A DNA stretch of 42,552 nucleotides from JAJYQH01 sp036261615 (GTDB lineage Bacteria > Actinomycetota > Actinomycetes > Propionibacteriales > Propionibacteriaceae): assembly GCA_036261615.1 (NCBI GenBank), contig DATAKK010000040.1, forward strand, positions 1-42,552. The letters run 5' to 3'. A model generated the notes under the pieces. The model searched no databases. It had not been told where the DNA came from and saw only the letters and a program-made list of their open reading frames with translations. How positions within the stretch are numbered: position 1 is the stretch's first letter; each line of letters opens with the position of its first letter. The position numbers and the translations under genes are program-made. Positions 28,961-37,018 of the stretch are shown here, piece by piece.

Positions 28961-31000
28961 TCAGTCGCAGGTGCCCGGCGTGAACGCTTCCGAGGGCATC
29001 GGCCGGTCGTCGACGAAGGTGTTGCCGGTCGAGTACTGGTCGAGGTTCCACGGGTTCACGGTGCCGAGATCGTTGGCGAAGCACACGTGGTCGAACCGCG
29101 ACCCCGTGAGGCCCTGGATCTCGGTGGAGTTGACGTTGCGGAGCCGGACGTCCTCGACCGTGAACGGGCCGACGGTGGCGGCGTCCGGACCCATCGCCGG
29201 CCCGGCCTGGACGGAGATGACCGGGTACTTCTGCGACGTCGCCATCCCGCACGACGTCTCGTTGTTCCCGTCGACGGACACGTTGCGCACGGTGATGTCG
29301 CGGAAGGTGGCCGACCCGGCGGGCAGGTAGCCGCTCGCCGACTGCTTGTACGCCAGCGACGCGATGACAGCGCTCGTCTTGAGGCAGGACGCCGCGCTGT
29401 TGCGAAGGACGATCTGGCGGGCCCCACCGCCCATGTTCGACGTGCTCTTCATCCTCAGGGCGCCCGTCTCGGTGAGGTGGAAGATGTTGTCCTCGGCGAG
29501 CACGTTCTGCACCCAGGCGGCCGTGTGGCTGCCGATCGCGATGCCGCCGTGGCCGCGTCGCATGTAGTTGTCGAAGATCCAGGCGTTCTGGCTGGACGGA
29601 CCCTTCTCCCCGGTGGCGCCCTGGCCGGCGGCGAAGTTCACCTCGTCGTCGCCGGTGTCGAAGAAGTTGCCGGTGACGATCGCGTTGTCGCTCCCGCCCA
29701 GTTCGATGCCGTCACCGTTGTTCGCGTCGTAGGTGAGGAACCGGGCGGCGCTGACCGTCACGTTCTGGTCGTCCAGGAGCATGAGCCCGTGGTAGGCGGG
29801 GTTGGTGAGCGTCACGCCCTGGATGTAGAGGCCGCGGACGCCCATGAGCGTCACCAGGCTGGAGCGGTAGTTCCCGTAGATGTCCTTCGCCGACAGCGGG
29901 TCGGGAGTGTTCACCTGGCCGGCCAGGTCCGACGGGTTCTGCTCGGCGTGGGCCACCTGGTCGGCGGCGAGGATGCCGTCGTTCAGCACCTTGCTCGCGT
30001 TGCTCGCCACCACCTGCGGGAGGATGGCGCCGGTCTCGTCGGTCGTCGTCGCCGGATCGGCCGACTTCCAGCCGTTGCCGTCGATCGTGCCCTCGCCGAC
30101 GATCCGCACGTCGGTCGCGACCCGCCCGGGCGCCCGGCGCTCGGCCGTCCTGCCGTGGTCGGCGGGCAGCACGTTGATGAGCGACGGCGGCCGCAGGTAG
30201 GCGGTGTAGTTCGGGTCGACGGGGGTGGGCACCGCGTAGAGGTAGTACCCCCGGTCGAGCGGGTAGTCCTGCCAGTGGCTGGAGCCGACGAGGACGGCAC
30301 CCTTGTCGAGCCGGAGGGTCATGCCGCTGTGCAGGAACAGGGCGCCGGTGAGGTAGCGCCCGGCGGGCACCACGACGGTGCACCCGGGCTGCTCGCACAC
30401 GTCGATCGCCCGCTGGATGGCTGCGGTGTCGAGGGTCGTGCCGTCGCCGACGGCGCCGAACCGGGGGTCGGTGATGCGGACCTCGCGGGCCGGGGCGGTG
30501 GTCGTGACGCTGACGCTGTTGCTGGACGCCGACAGCGACCCGTCCCCGTGCAGGGCGCGCACGGTGAAGGTGTGGGTGCTGCCGGGCTCGAGTCCGGTCA
30601 CCGTGAAGCTGTGGGCGACGGTGCGCACCGCGAACCCGTCGGTGTTCGCCGCCCGGAAGGCCTGCACGTACGGCTGCGCCGCGGAGTGGCCGGCGGCGTT
30701 CTGCTCGGCCGTGCCGATGCGCCTGCCGTCCTGGTAGACGACGTAGTCGACCACGCCCTGGTCACGGTCGGAGGTGCGCCACACGAGTTGGGTACCGGTG
30801 GCGTCGGTCGCCGCGGCCGGCACGCAGAGGTCCTGCGGGGCCGCCGACGGACTGGGCTGGTCGGCCGGCTGTGGGGCGCAGGTGCTTGCCGGGGCGGGTG
30901 GTTCGGCGTTGGCCGGCAGCACGAGCAGGGCGGACGCCGCAAGGCAGGCGCCCAGTGGGGCGAGGATCCGTCGGGTGAGGGGCCGTCGTGGGGTGAGCAT
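28961..31000 (-). CDS. Secreted GH28 polygalacturonase-like enzyme with N-terminal FN3 domain
   Basis: A 679-aa exported pectinase candidate. Signal peptide: Arg-rich start, then LAPLGACLAASALLVLPANA. An FN3 domain follows (about 60-165, LVWRTSDRDQGVVDYVVYQD ... YTFTVRAL-like). Then the right-handed beta-helix begins at DPRFGAVGDGTTLDT. GH28 sites in order: NGDGIE (family NTD, about residue 427), TGDDEVNF (DD, about 447), RGHGGIAIGS (GHG, about 483) and LRMKS (RIK, about 515). Exo-acting PehX-type enzymes also carry FN3. Start at 31000 chosen because GGAGGAAC precedes it; an ATG at 31012 is weaker. Promoter and operator lie upstream. Confidence 0.87.
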   Translation of the reverse strand: MLTPRRPLTRRILAPLGACLAASALLVLPANAEPPAPASTCAPQPADQPSPSAAPQDLCVPAAATDATGTQLVWRTSDRDQGVVDYVVYQDGRRIGTAEQNAAGHSAAQPYVQAFRAANTDGFAVRTVAHSFTVTGLEPGSTHTFTVRALHGDGSLSASSNSVSVTTTAPAREVRITDPRFGAVGDGTTLDTAAIQRAIDVCEQPGCTVVVPAGRYLTGALFLHSGMTLRLDKGAVLVGSSHWQDYPLDRGYYLYAVPTPVDPNYTAYLRPPSLINVLPADHGRTAERRAPGRVATDVRIVGEGTIDGNGWKSADPATTTDETGAILPQVVASNASKVLNDGILAADQVAHAEQNPSDLAGQVNTPDPLSAKDIYGNYRSSLVTLMGVRGLYIQGVTLTNPAYHGLMLLDDQNVTVSAARFLTYDANNGDGIELGGSDNAIVTGNFFDTGDDEVNFAAGQGATGEKGPSSQNAWIFDNYMRRGHGGIAIGSHTAAWVQNVLAEDNIFHLTETGALRMKSTSNMGGGARQIVLRNSAASCLKTSAVIASLAYKQSASGYLPAGSATFRDITVRNVSVDGNNETSCGMATSQKYPVISVQAGPAMGPDAATVGPFTVEDVRLRNVNSTEIQGLTGSRFDHVCFANDLGTVNPWNLDQYSTGNTFVDDRPMPSEAFTPGTCD

Positions 31001-31039
31001 GTTCCTCCACATCCTTGTGTCGGTAAGCGATTTCCTCGG

Positions 31040-31069
31040 ACGCTACGCCGACCTCCCGGTGGAGGTCAA
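31040..31069 (-). promoter_or_regulatory. Promoter with internal dyad for the GH28 gene
   Basis: On the minus strand TTGACC (31064-31069) and TAGCGT (31040-31045) are separated by 18 bp. Nearly the whole spacer is the perfect inverted repeat GACCTCC-N4-GGAGGTC (31050-31067), placed exactly where a repressor would block polymerase. Probable substrate-responsive control; regulator unknown. Confidence 0.65.
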
Positions 31070-31150
31070 CGCCCGGGCGTTGCCTTCGTGACCAGCACCG
31101 ATGCGGGGAATGGGGGGGCGAGCGGTGCCCGCGGCACCTGAGACCCGGCA

Positions 31151-31194
31151 GCGGAAGGGGCCGGGGCGTTCCCGCCCCGACCCCCTCGTTCCGC
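31151..31194 (-). terminator. Terminator of the secreted-protein gene at 31205
   Basis: Nested pairing GCGGAA/TTCCGC, GGGG/CCCC and CGGGGCG/CGCCCCG with a 4-nt TTCC loop forms a long GC-rich hairpin directly after the minus-strand stop. Confidence 0.65.
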
Positions 31195-31204
31195 CCGGCC
31201 GGCC

Positions 31205-31654
31205 TCACTCGCCAGGAAGGCTGACCGAGCACGTTGCGAGCGCCCCCGCGACCGCCGTCTCGAAGTGGTCGACCCCGTGGCCGTCGCTCACCACGGCGGT
31301 GGGGGCGTCCTTGGCCAGCTCGAAGAAATCGGACGCCGTCATGTGCCCGCTCTGCCCGGCGCCGTGCGCCCCCGCGACCCCCACCCCCATGGCGAACGAG
31401 GCGGGCTCGCCCGCCGCCAGCCAGGCGGACTCGATGCACTGCCCCTGGTCGGGCGTGAACCAGCCCATCCCGACCGCCTGCGACACCATGTCGTCGATGG
31501 TCACGTACTCCCAGTTGCCCGACCTGGTCATCTGCTGCTGTCCCTGCTGGCTCGCCGACACGTTGATGCAGTCCCACGCGTAGGCGGTGGGTGCGGCGAA
31601 CGCCAGCGCGGCCGCCGCACCCAGCGCCGCGACGGCCATTGACCTGCGCTTCAT
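31205..31654 (-). CDS. Secreted small protein of unknown function
   Basis: A 149-aa exported protein. Signal peptide MKRRSMAVAALGAAAALAFA with AYA-W cleavage site near residue 26. The mature part is Gly/Ala-rich with Cys residues at about 29, 73 and 142, and a Gly-His-rich middle (GVAGAHGAGQSGHMTASDFF). I recognise no family. Codon use matches neighbours and the gene ends in a strong terminator. Divergent from the AraC gene; the 195 bp between hold both promoters. Confidence 0.65.
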   Translation of the reverse strand: MKRRSMAVAALGAAAALAFAAPTAYAWDCINVSASQQGQQQMTRSGNWEYVTIDDMVSQAVGMGWFTPDQGQCIESAWLAAGEPASFAMGVGVAGAHGAGQSGHMTASDFFELAKDAPTAVVSDGHGVDHFETAVAGALATCSVSLPGE

Positions 31655-31836
31655 CTGTTGCTCCCCTCATCAGCCTCGCCCGGGGCCCCGTGGCCCCGAT
31701 CCCCCCGAGGTGACCCCCACCCTCCCCCGGCGCCGCGGCGTCCGTCTTGTTCCTCACGACAGTTCGCCTGTGCTGAGAGCGCACACTCCCCGGTCGGGAC
31801 GAGCCGCGCGGCTCGGGCGGTGACCCCCTCGCGACG

Positions 31837-31842
31837 TACATT
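31837..31842 (+). promoter_or_regulatory. -10 box of the AraC-type regulator gene
   Basis: TACATT ends 7 nt before the ATG at 31850, indicating a leaderless transcript. The open frame extending upstream to 31658 is therefore not translated. Confidence 0.5.
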
Positions 31843-31849
31843 CACCCGC

Positions 31850-32839
31850 ATGCTGGGGATTCCCGAGCGGAGGTGGGACACCAGGGGGTTCGCTCCGGGG
31901 GAGCAGTTCGCGGTGTGGCAGGAGATGGCCTGCGACGCCTTCGTTCCCGTGTCACTGCGCGCCGACCGCCCGGTCGAGGCCGGCTTCGCGAGCAGCTGCG
32001 AGAGCCGCCGGGTGGGCGTGCTCGGCGTCTCGTGGCTGACGTCGCAGGCACAGGTGGTGGAGCGGACGCCCCGCCTCACGGCGTCCGGCGAGACAGGGGT
32101 CTACTTCGTCAACCTGCCCCTCTCCGGCCGGGGTGCCGCCGAGCAGGAGGGCCGGCGGGCGGTGGCCGGCCCGGGTGATTTCGTCCTCGTGGACGCCGAC
32201 CGCCCGTTCGAGTTGACCTTCGACGCGCCCTTCGAGCAGATCAGCCTCGCCGTGCCCCGCGACGTCCTGCAGCCGCTGCTCGCCGACCCGGCCGCCGCCG
32301 TGTCCGTCACCGTGCCGGGCGACCACGGGGTGGGAGCGGTCGCCTCCGCCGCCATCCGGACGCTCGCCTCGGAACGCTGCCGGCTCGACGCCCGGCAGGC
32401 CAGGGGGATCGTCGCACACCTCGCCGGGCTCATCGCGCTCGGCGTCACCAGCGCCGTTCCCGAGCGCGCCGTGGGCCCGCGCACGGTCCTCCTCCAGGCG
32501 GCGCTCGACGAGATCGAGCGGTCGCTCGCCGACCCCGACCTCTGCGTCGAGGCCGTGGCGTCCCGGATCAACATCTCGCCCAGCTATCTCACCAAGCTGT
32601 TCGCGGGCCGGGGGACGACGTTCGGCCGGTGGCTGATCGGACGCCGCCTCGACCGTGCGTGGGACGCCCTCGACCCGCTGCTCATCGCCGCCGCCCCGGC
32701 AACGGTGACCGAGGTCGCGCTGGCCTGCGGCTTCCGCGACTCGTCGCACTTCGCCCGCACCTTCCACCAGCGCTTCGGCGTCACCCCGACCCAGCGGCGG
32801 TCGGGCGCGGGCCGGCGAACCCCGCGGGCGCCGGAATAG
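31850..32839 (+). CDS. AraC family transcriptional regulator with cupin-like sensor domain
   Basis: A 329-aa regulator. Residues 1-200 form an AraC-binding-like (FeaR type) cupin domain: GVYFVNLPLSGRG, GPGDFVLVDADRPFEL, FEQISLAVPRDVL. The C-terminal 100 residues hold two helix-turn-helix motifs, VEAVASRINISPSYLTKLFA and VTEVALACGFRDSSHFARTF, ending FGVTPTQRR. Effector unknown. It may control the adjacent dehydrogenase gene, which starts 29 bp downstream. The start is placed 7 nt after a TACATT box. Confidence 0.88.
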   Translation: MLGIPERRWDTRGFAPGEQFAVWQEMACDAFVPVSLRADRPVEAGFASSCESRRVGVLGVSWLTSQAQVVERTPRLTASGETGVYFVNLPLSGRGAAEQEGRRAVAGPGDFVLVDADRPFELTFDAPFEQISLAVPRDVLQPLLADPAAAVSVTVPGDHGVGAVASAAIRTLASERCRLDARQARGIVAHLAGLIALGVTSAVPERAVGPRTVLLQAALDEIERSLADPDLCVEAVASRINISPSYLTKLFAGRGTTFGRWLIGRRLDRAWDALDPLLIAAAPATVTEVALACGFRDSSHFARTFHQRFGVTPTQRRSGAGRRTPRAPE

Positions 32840-32868
32840 CCCGGCGGCCGCACATGGTTGTGCGGGGT

Positions 32869-33792
32869 ATGCGAGCAATGACCTACGACCACTACGGCGA
32901 CGACTCCGTCCTCGAACTCACCGACCAGCCGATGCCCAAGGTGGGCCCCGGTGAGGTGCTGGTGCGGGTGAAGACGGCGAGCGTCAACCCCGTCGACTGG
33001 AAGCTCATGGGCGGCGGCCTCGACCAGCTCATGGACGTGTACTTCCCCGTGATCCCCGGCTGGGACGTCGCGGGCGTCGTCGAGCGGGTGGGCATCGACA
33101 CCCCCGAGTTCGCGGCCGGCGACGAGGTGTTCGCCTATGCCCGCAAGGACGTCGTCCACGGAGGGACGTTCGCCGAGTACGTGACCGTTCCGGTCCGGGC
33201 GCTCGCCCGCAAGCCGGCCGCCCTCGACTGGGCCGCCGCGGGCGCCCTTCCCCTCGCCGGGCTCACCGCCTACCAGTCCCTCTCCCGCCTCCACGTCGGC
33301 CCGCTTGACACCGTGCTCATCCACAACGGCGCCGGCGGAGTCGGCTCACTGGCCGTGCAGATCGCCACGGCGATGGGCGCGACCGTGATCGCCAGCTCGT
33401 CCCCGGCCAACCACGGCTACCTCCGCGAGCTCGGGGCCGCTCACGCGGTGGCCTACGGCGACGGCCTCGTCGACGCGGTCCGCGCGGTCGCCCCGGCCGG
33501 TGTCGACGTCGTCCTCGACTACGTCGGCGGCGTCGAGGAGCAGACGCTCGCGGTGCTCGCCGAAGGTGGCCGGCACGGGTCGATCGCCGACCCGAGCGTG
33601 CTCGAGCACGGCGGCCACTGGTTCTGGGTGCGCCCCAGCGGCTCCGACCTCGACGCCCTGGCCGGGCTCGTGGACGCCGGCACGCTGCGGGTCGAGGTGG
33701 CCCGCACCTACCCGCTCGAACGGCTCGCCGATGCGTTCGGCGCCAGCCGCGAGGGGCACGTGCGCGGCAAGTTGGTGCTCACCGTCGACTGA
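32869..33792 (+). CDS. Zinc-independent quinone oxidoreductase / alcohol dehydrogenase family protein
   Basis: A 307-aa medium-chain dehydrogenase/reductase. GroES-like N-domain (MRAMTYDHYGDDSVLEL ... VNPVDWKLMGG) and a Rossmann domain with VLIHNGAGGVGSLAVQIA (AxxGxxG-type NADPH site). The catalytic and structural zinc cysteines of alcohol dehydrogenases are absent, so it is of the quinone reductase type (NADPH-dependent). Start uncertain: ATG 32869 gives the usual N-terminus; ATG 32854 adds five residues. It follows the AraC gene by 29 bp and may be in the same transcript. A hairpin closes the gene. Confidence 0.85.
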   Translation: MRAMTYDHYGDDSVLELTDQPMPKVGPGEVLVRVKTASVNPVDWKLMGGGLDQLMDVYFPVIPGWDVAGVVERVGIDTPEFAAGDEVFAYARKDVVHGGTFAEYVTVPVRALARKPAALDWAAAGALPLAGLTAYQSLSRLHVGPLDTVLIHNGAGGVGSLAVQIATAMGATVIASSSPANHGYLRELGAAHAVAYGDGLVDAVRAVAPAGVDVVLDYVGGVEEQTLAVLAEGGRHGSIADPSVLEHGGHWFWVRPSGSDLDALAGLVDAGTLRVEVARTYPLERLADAFGASREGHVRGKLVLTVD

Positions 33793-33798
33793 CGCCCT

Positions 33799-33823
33799 GG
33801 GGCCGGACGGCCCGCCCGGCCCC
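33799..33823 (+). terminator. Hairpin after the quinone oxidoreductase gene
   Basis: GGGGCCGG and CCGGCCCC form a perfect 8-bp stem with a 9-nt loop, six bases past the stop and before a separate promoter for the next gene. Confidence 0.55.
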
Positions 33824-33846
33824 GGTGAGGGTGCGGGCGGGCTGCC

Positions 33847-33852
33847 TACAGT
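33847..33852 (+). promoter_or_regulatory. -10 box of the beta-hydroxyacid dehydrogenase gene
   Basis: TACAGT is 6 nt before the ATG at 33859; the mRNA is probably leaderless, though GGAG at 33853 could be read as a too-close ribosome-binding site. Confidence 0.45.
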
Positions 33853-33858
33853 GGAGCG

Positions 33859-34761
33859 ATGAGCGAACAGACCACATCGATGAGGGTCGCGGTCCTGGGC
33901 ACGGGCATCATGGGCGCCGCGATGGCACGCAACATCGCCAAGGCGGGGCACCGGGTCACCGCCTGGAACCGCAGCCGGGAGAAGGCCGAGCCACTGGCCT
34001 CCGACGGGATCGGCGTCGCTGCATCCGCCGAGGAGGCGGTCTCCGACGCCGACGCCGTGGTCACCATGCTGTTCGACGGCGACTCGGTGCGCGAGGTCAT
34101 GGAGGGCGTGCTGCCCGCGCTTCCCCGGGACGCCGTCTGGTTGCAGATGACCACGGCCGGCCCGGAGAAGACCGCGGAGCTCGCCCGGCTCGCCGCCGGG
34201 CGCGACGTCCCGTTCTACGACGCCCCCGTGATGGGCACCCGCGGGCCGGCCGAGGCGGGGCAGCTGACCGTCATCGCGTGCGGACCCACCGACCGGCGGG
34301 ACGTCGCCGACCGGGTGTTCGACGCGGTCGGCTCGCGCACCGTCTGGGTGGGCGAGGACGCCGCGGCCGGCACGGCGTCCCGCCTCAAGCTCGTCGTGAA
34401 CAGCTGGGTGGTGAGCGTGGCCAACGCGGCCGGCGAGATCGTCGCGCTGTCGGAGGCGCTCGAGGTCGACCCGCGGAAGTTCCTCGACCTCATTGCCGGT
34501 GGCGGCCTCGACACCCCCTACCTCACGGCGAAGATGGGCCTGGTCCTCGACCGGAAGTTCTCCCCCGCGCAGTTCGGGGCGTCCAACGCCGGCAAGGACG
34601 CCAGGCTCATGGTCGAGGCGGCCGAGCGAGCCGGCGTCCGGGTGGACGCCCTGGCCGCCGCGAGCGACCGGCTCGACCGGGTGAGCGCGTCGGGCCACGG
34701 CGGAGAGGACATGGCGGCGTCCTACTTCGCGAGCCGGCCCGACGACGCGACCGCCGGCTGA
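33859..34761 (+). CDS. Beta-hydroxyacid dehydrogenase (3-hydroxyisobutyrate dehydrogenase family)
   Basis: A 300-aa NAD(P)-dependent dehydrogenase. The N-terminal Rossmann site VLGTGIMGAAMARNIAKAGH is followed by NRSREKAEPL, an Arg at the position that favours NADP(H). Substrate-binding signature DAPVMGTRGPAEAGQLTV and the catalytic Lys in SRLKLVVNSW are intact, as is GKDARLMVEAA near the C-terminus. Exact substrate (3-hydroxyisobutyrate, glyoxylate/succinic semialdehyde, tartronate semialdehyde) cannot be decided. It converges with the peroxiredoxin gene, with 10 bp between stops. Confidence 0.9.
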   Translation: MSEQTTSMRVAVLGTGIMGAAMARNIAKAGHRVTAWNRSREKAEPLASDGIGVAASAEEAVSDADAVVTMLFDGDSVREVMEGVLPALPRDAVWLQMTTAGPEKTAELARLAAGRDVPFYDAPVMGTRGPAEAGQLTVIACGPTDRRDVADRVFDAVGSRTVWVGEDAAAGTASRLKLVVNSWVVSVANAAGEIVALSEALEVDPRKFLDLIAGGGLDTPYLTAKMGLVLDRKFSPAQFGASNAGKDARLMVEAAERAGVRVDALAAASDRLDRVSASGHGGEDMAASYFASRPDDATAG

Positions 34762-34771
34762 GGGACGCGGC

Positions 34772-35494
34772 TCAGCTCGCCTGTTCCACCCGGGAGTGGT
34801 GGAACAGCGAGCGCCGCGACCGCTCCTTGTGCCCGTGCTTGCGGGCCAGGCGCGCCAGCACCTCGAGCGCGTCCTCCGGCTCGGCGCGCAGGGTGTGGTC
34901 GGCGTTGACGTACGACCAGGCGATCGTGCCGTCGCTGTCGATGACGTAGGTGGCCGGGAACGGCAGCGTGTAGCTGGGGTCGCCGGTGAGGGCCGAGAGG
35001 TCGATCCCCTGCTCGGCGTACAGGTCGCGCAGCCCCTCCGGCACCGTGAACGCGAGCCGGTAGGCGCGGGCGACCGCGTTGCCGGCGTCCGAGAGCACGG
35101 GGAAGGTCAGTCCGAGTTTCTCCACCGTCTCGCGGGACGCGGCCAGCGGCTGGGGTGAGATCGCGAGGAGGCTGGCGCCGAGCGCGATGACGTCGCTCAG
35201 GCGCGACTCCCACGCCCGCAGTTCCAGGGCGCAGTAGGGGCTCCACTCGCCGTGGAAGAACGTGAGCACGACCGGCCCGGCGTCGACGAGGTCGCCCAGG
35301 GCGATCTGCCGGCCCGAGGTGTCGGGCAGGGTGAAGCCAGGGGCGACCGAGCCGGTGCGCAGCGCATGGTCGGTGATGCCGGACGCCGCGAGCCCCGCGA
35401 CCTCCGCTCGGAGGATGGCCAGGCTTCGAGCCGGGAGGCCCTGGCGGGCGTCCTGTCGGTGCTCGGTGAGTTGCTGTGCCAGTTCTCGCGTCAT
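34772..35494 (-). CDS. Single-cysteine peroxiredoxin-like protein
   Basis: A 240-aa AhpC/TSA-type thioredoxin-fold protein. GSVAPGFTLPDTSGRQIAL opens the fold; the active site is FFHGEWSPYCALEL. Relatives with WCPYC have two cysteines; here the first is Ser, giving the S-x-x-C form, and this Cys is the only one in the protein. It should thus work as a 1-Cys peroxidase or depend on another thiol. The N-terminal 45 residues are helical. AGGAGTGG precedes the ATG; the longer open frame to 35548 lacks a good start. A PhoP-like repeat lies about 100 bp upstream. Confidence 0.84.
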   Translation of the reverse strand: MTRELAQQLTEHRQDARQGLPARSLAILRAEVAGLAASGITDHALRTGSVAPGFTLPDTSGRQIALGDLVDAGPVVLTFFHGEWSPYCALELRAWESRLSDVIALGASLLAISPQPLAASRETVEKLGLTFPVLSDAGNAVARAYRLAFTVPEGLRDLYAEQGIDLSALTGDPSYTLPFPATYVIDSDGTIAWSYVNADHTLRAEPEDALEVLARLARKHGHKERSRRSLFHHSRVEQAS

Positions 35495-35594
35495 GTCCAC
35501 TCCTGGAAGTTTCCTGGCCCGGCCCGGCAGGGCTGCGCCAACCTCCAAGTATCCGCAGGACGCCGTGCGATGGCTGAAGGATCACTGAAGACGA

Positions 35595-35612
35595 CCTGTG
35601 AGTCGCCTGTGA
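35595..35612. promoter_or_regulatory. Direct-repeat site resembling a PhoP box
   Basis: On the minus strand TCACAGG-CGAC-TCACAGG, two exact 7-bp repeats with 4-bp spacing (11-bp period). OmpR-family regulators bind this way, and mycobacterial PhoP sites (TCACAGC-N4-TCACAGC) are nearly identical. It is upstream of the peroxiredoxin gene, about 45 bp from a GATACT -10-like box (35548-35553), and just outside the end of the aminotransferase gene. Confidence 0.5.
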
Positions 35613-35672
35613 ACTCGTTCCGACCAGCCCGGATCCCGGATGGGCCCACTCGCCGCGGCCCACCCCCAGGGA

Positions 35673-36929
35673 CTAGAGCAGCTTCTCCCCCGCCGCGAGG
35701 ATCACGCAGGTCGTGAACACCCGCATCGCCGCGTCCACCTCGTCGGCGGAGGGGTACGACGGCGCGATGCGGAGGTTGCTGTCCTCGGGGTCCTGCCCGT
35801 ACGGGAAGGTGGCGCCGGCCGGGGTGAGGCTCACGCCGACCGCCTTCGCCAGCTCGACGACGCGCTTCGCGGTGCCGGGCACGAGGTCGACCGACACGAA
35901 GTACCCGCCGCGGGGTTCGGTCCACGTCGCGATGCCGAGGCCCCCGAGCCGCTCCTGCAGTTGACGCAGCACGGCGTCGAACTTCGGCTCGAGGATCGCG
36001 CGGTGCTTCTGCATGTGCTCGACGACGCCGTGACGGTCGAGGAAGAACCGCACGTGCCGCAGCTGGTTGAGCTTGTCGGGGCCGATCGAGCGCATCGCAT
36101 CGTGCTTGAGGAACCACTGGACATTGGCGGGGGACGACGCGAAGAACGAGACGCCCGAGCCGGCGAAGGAGATCTTCGACGTCGACGCGAACACGAAGGC
36201 GCGGTCGGGGTTGCCCGCCTCGGCGCACGCCTCGAGCAGGTTGTCGAGGTGGTCGGGCGTCTCGCGGAGGTGGTGCAGCGCGTAGGCGTTGTCCCAGTAG
36301 ATGCGGAAGTCGGGGGCCGCGGTCGGCATGGCGGCGAGCCGGCGCACGACCTCGGAGCTGAAGGTGATGCCGGTGGGGTTGGAGTACTTCGGCACGCACC
36401 AGATGCCCTTGATCGTCGGGTCGTCGGCGACCAGCCGCTCGACCACGTCCATGTCGGGGCCCTCCGGGGTCATCGGGACGACGACCAGACCCACGCCGAG
36501 GTCGGCGGAGACGCCGAAGTGCCGGTCGTAGCCCGGGGCGGGGGCGAGGAACTTGACGTCCTGGCCCTGCCAGGAGGGGGCGCCTCCGGGGGCGTGGAAG
36601 AACGACGTGGACACGCACTGGTGCATGAGCGCGAGCGAGGAGTTGTCGCGGGCCACCAGCTGGTCGACGGGCACCTCGAGCAGCGGGGCGAAGATCTCGC
36701 GGAGCTGCTGCAGGCCCTTGGGGGCGCCGCCGTAGTTGCGCAGGTCGCCGGCGTCCGGGGCGGTGTAGTCGCCGTCGCCGGGCAGGTCGAGCATCGCGTT
36801 GGCGAGGTCCAACTGGTCGGGGCAGGGCTTGCCGCGGGTGATGTCGAGCTTGAGTCCGCGGGTCTTCAGCTCCTCGTACTCCTGCCGTGCCGCCGCGACG
36901 GCGGTGCCGAGCTGGGCCGTGTCGACCAT
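35673..36929 (-). CDS. PLP-dependent aminotransferase, MocR-like aspartate aminotransferase family
   Basis: A 418-aa fold-type I aminotransferase of the PF12897-like group. Family opening LDITRGKPCPDQLDLANAML, glycine-rich phosphate site RDNSSLALMHQ, NPTG motif in CVPKYSNPTGITFSSE, WDNAYALHHL, the PLP Schiff-base Lys in ASTSKISFAGSGVSF, and the C-terminal Arg in NLRIAPSYP. No DNA-binding domain, so it is an enzyme and not a MocR regulator. Members act as aspartate (or other amino acid) transaminases. GGGAGG precedes the ATG; the longer frame to 37070 runs into intergenic DNA. Confidence 0.9.
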   Translation of the reverse strand: MVDTAQLGTAVAAARQEYEELKTRGLKLDITRGKPCPDQLDLANAMLDLPGDGDYTAPDAGDLRNYGGAPKGLQQLREIFAPLLEVPVDQLVARDNSSLALMHQCVSTSFFHAPGGAPSWQGQDVKFLAPAPGYDRHFGVSADLGVGLVVVPMTPEGPDMDVVERLVADDPTIKGIWCVPKYSNPTGITFSSEVVRRLAAMPTAAPDFRIYWDNAYALHHLRETPDHLDNLLEACAEAGNPDRAFVFASTSKISFAGSGVSFFASSPANVQWFLKHDAMRSIGPDKLNQLRHVRFFLDRHGVVEHMQKHRAILEPKFDAVLRQLQERLGGLGIATWTEPRGGYFVSVDLVPGTAKRVVELAKAVGVSLTPAGATFPYGQDPEDSNLRIAPSYPSADEVDAAMRVFTTCVILAAGEKLL

Positions 36930-37018
36930 GAGCGTCCTCCCGAGCGTGTGGGTGTCTACCGCCCCACCGTAGTTACTCCGGCCGCACTCCGCATCGCGGC
37001 GGCCGGACGCGGACGGGC

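Noticed and set aside
35673..36929. MocR/GntR-type transcription factor
   Set aside because: Only the aminotransferase domain is present; there is no winged-helix N-terminus.
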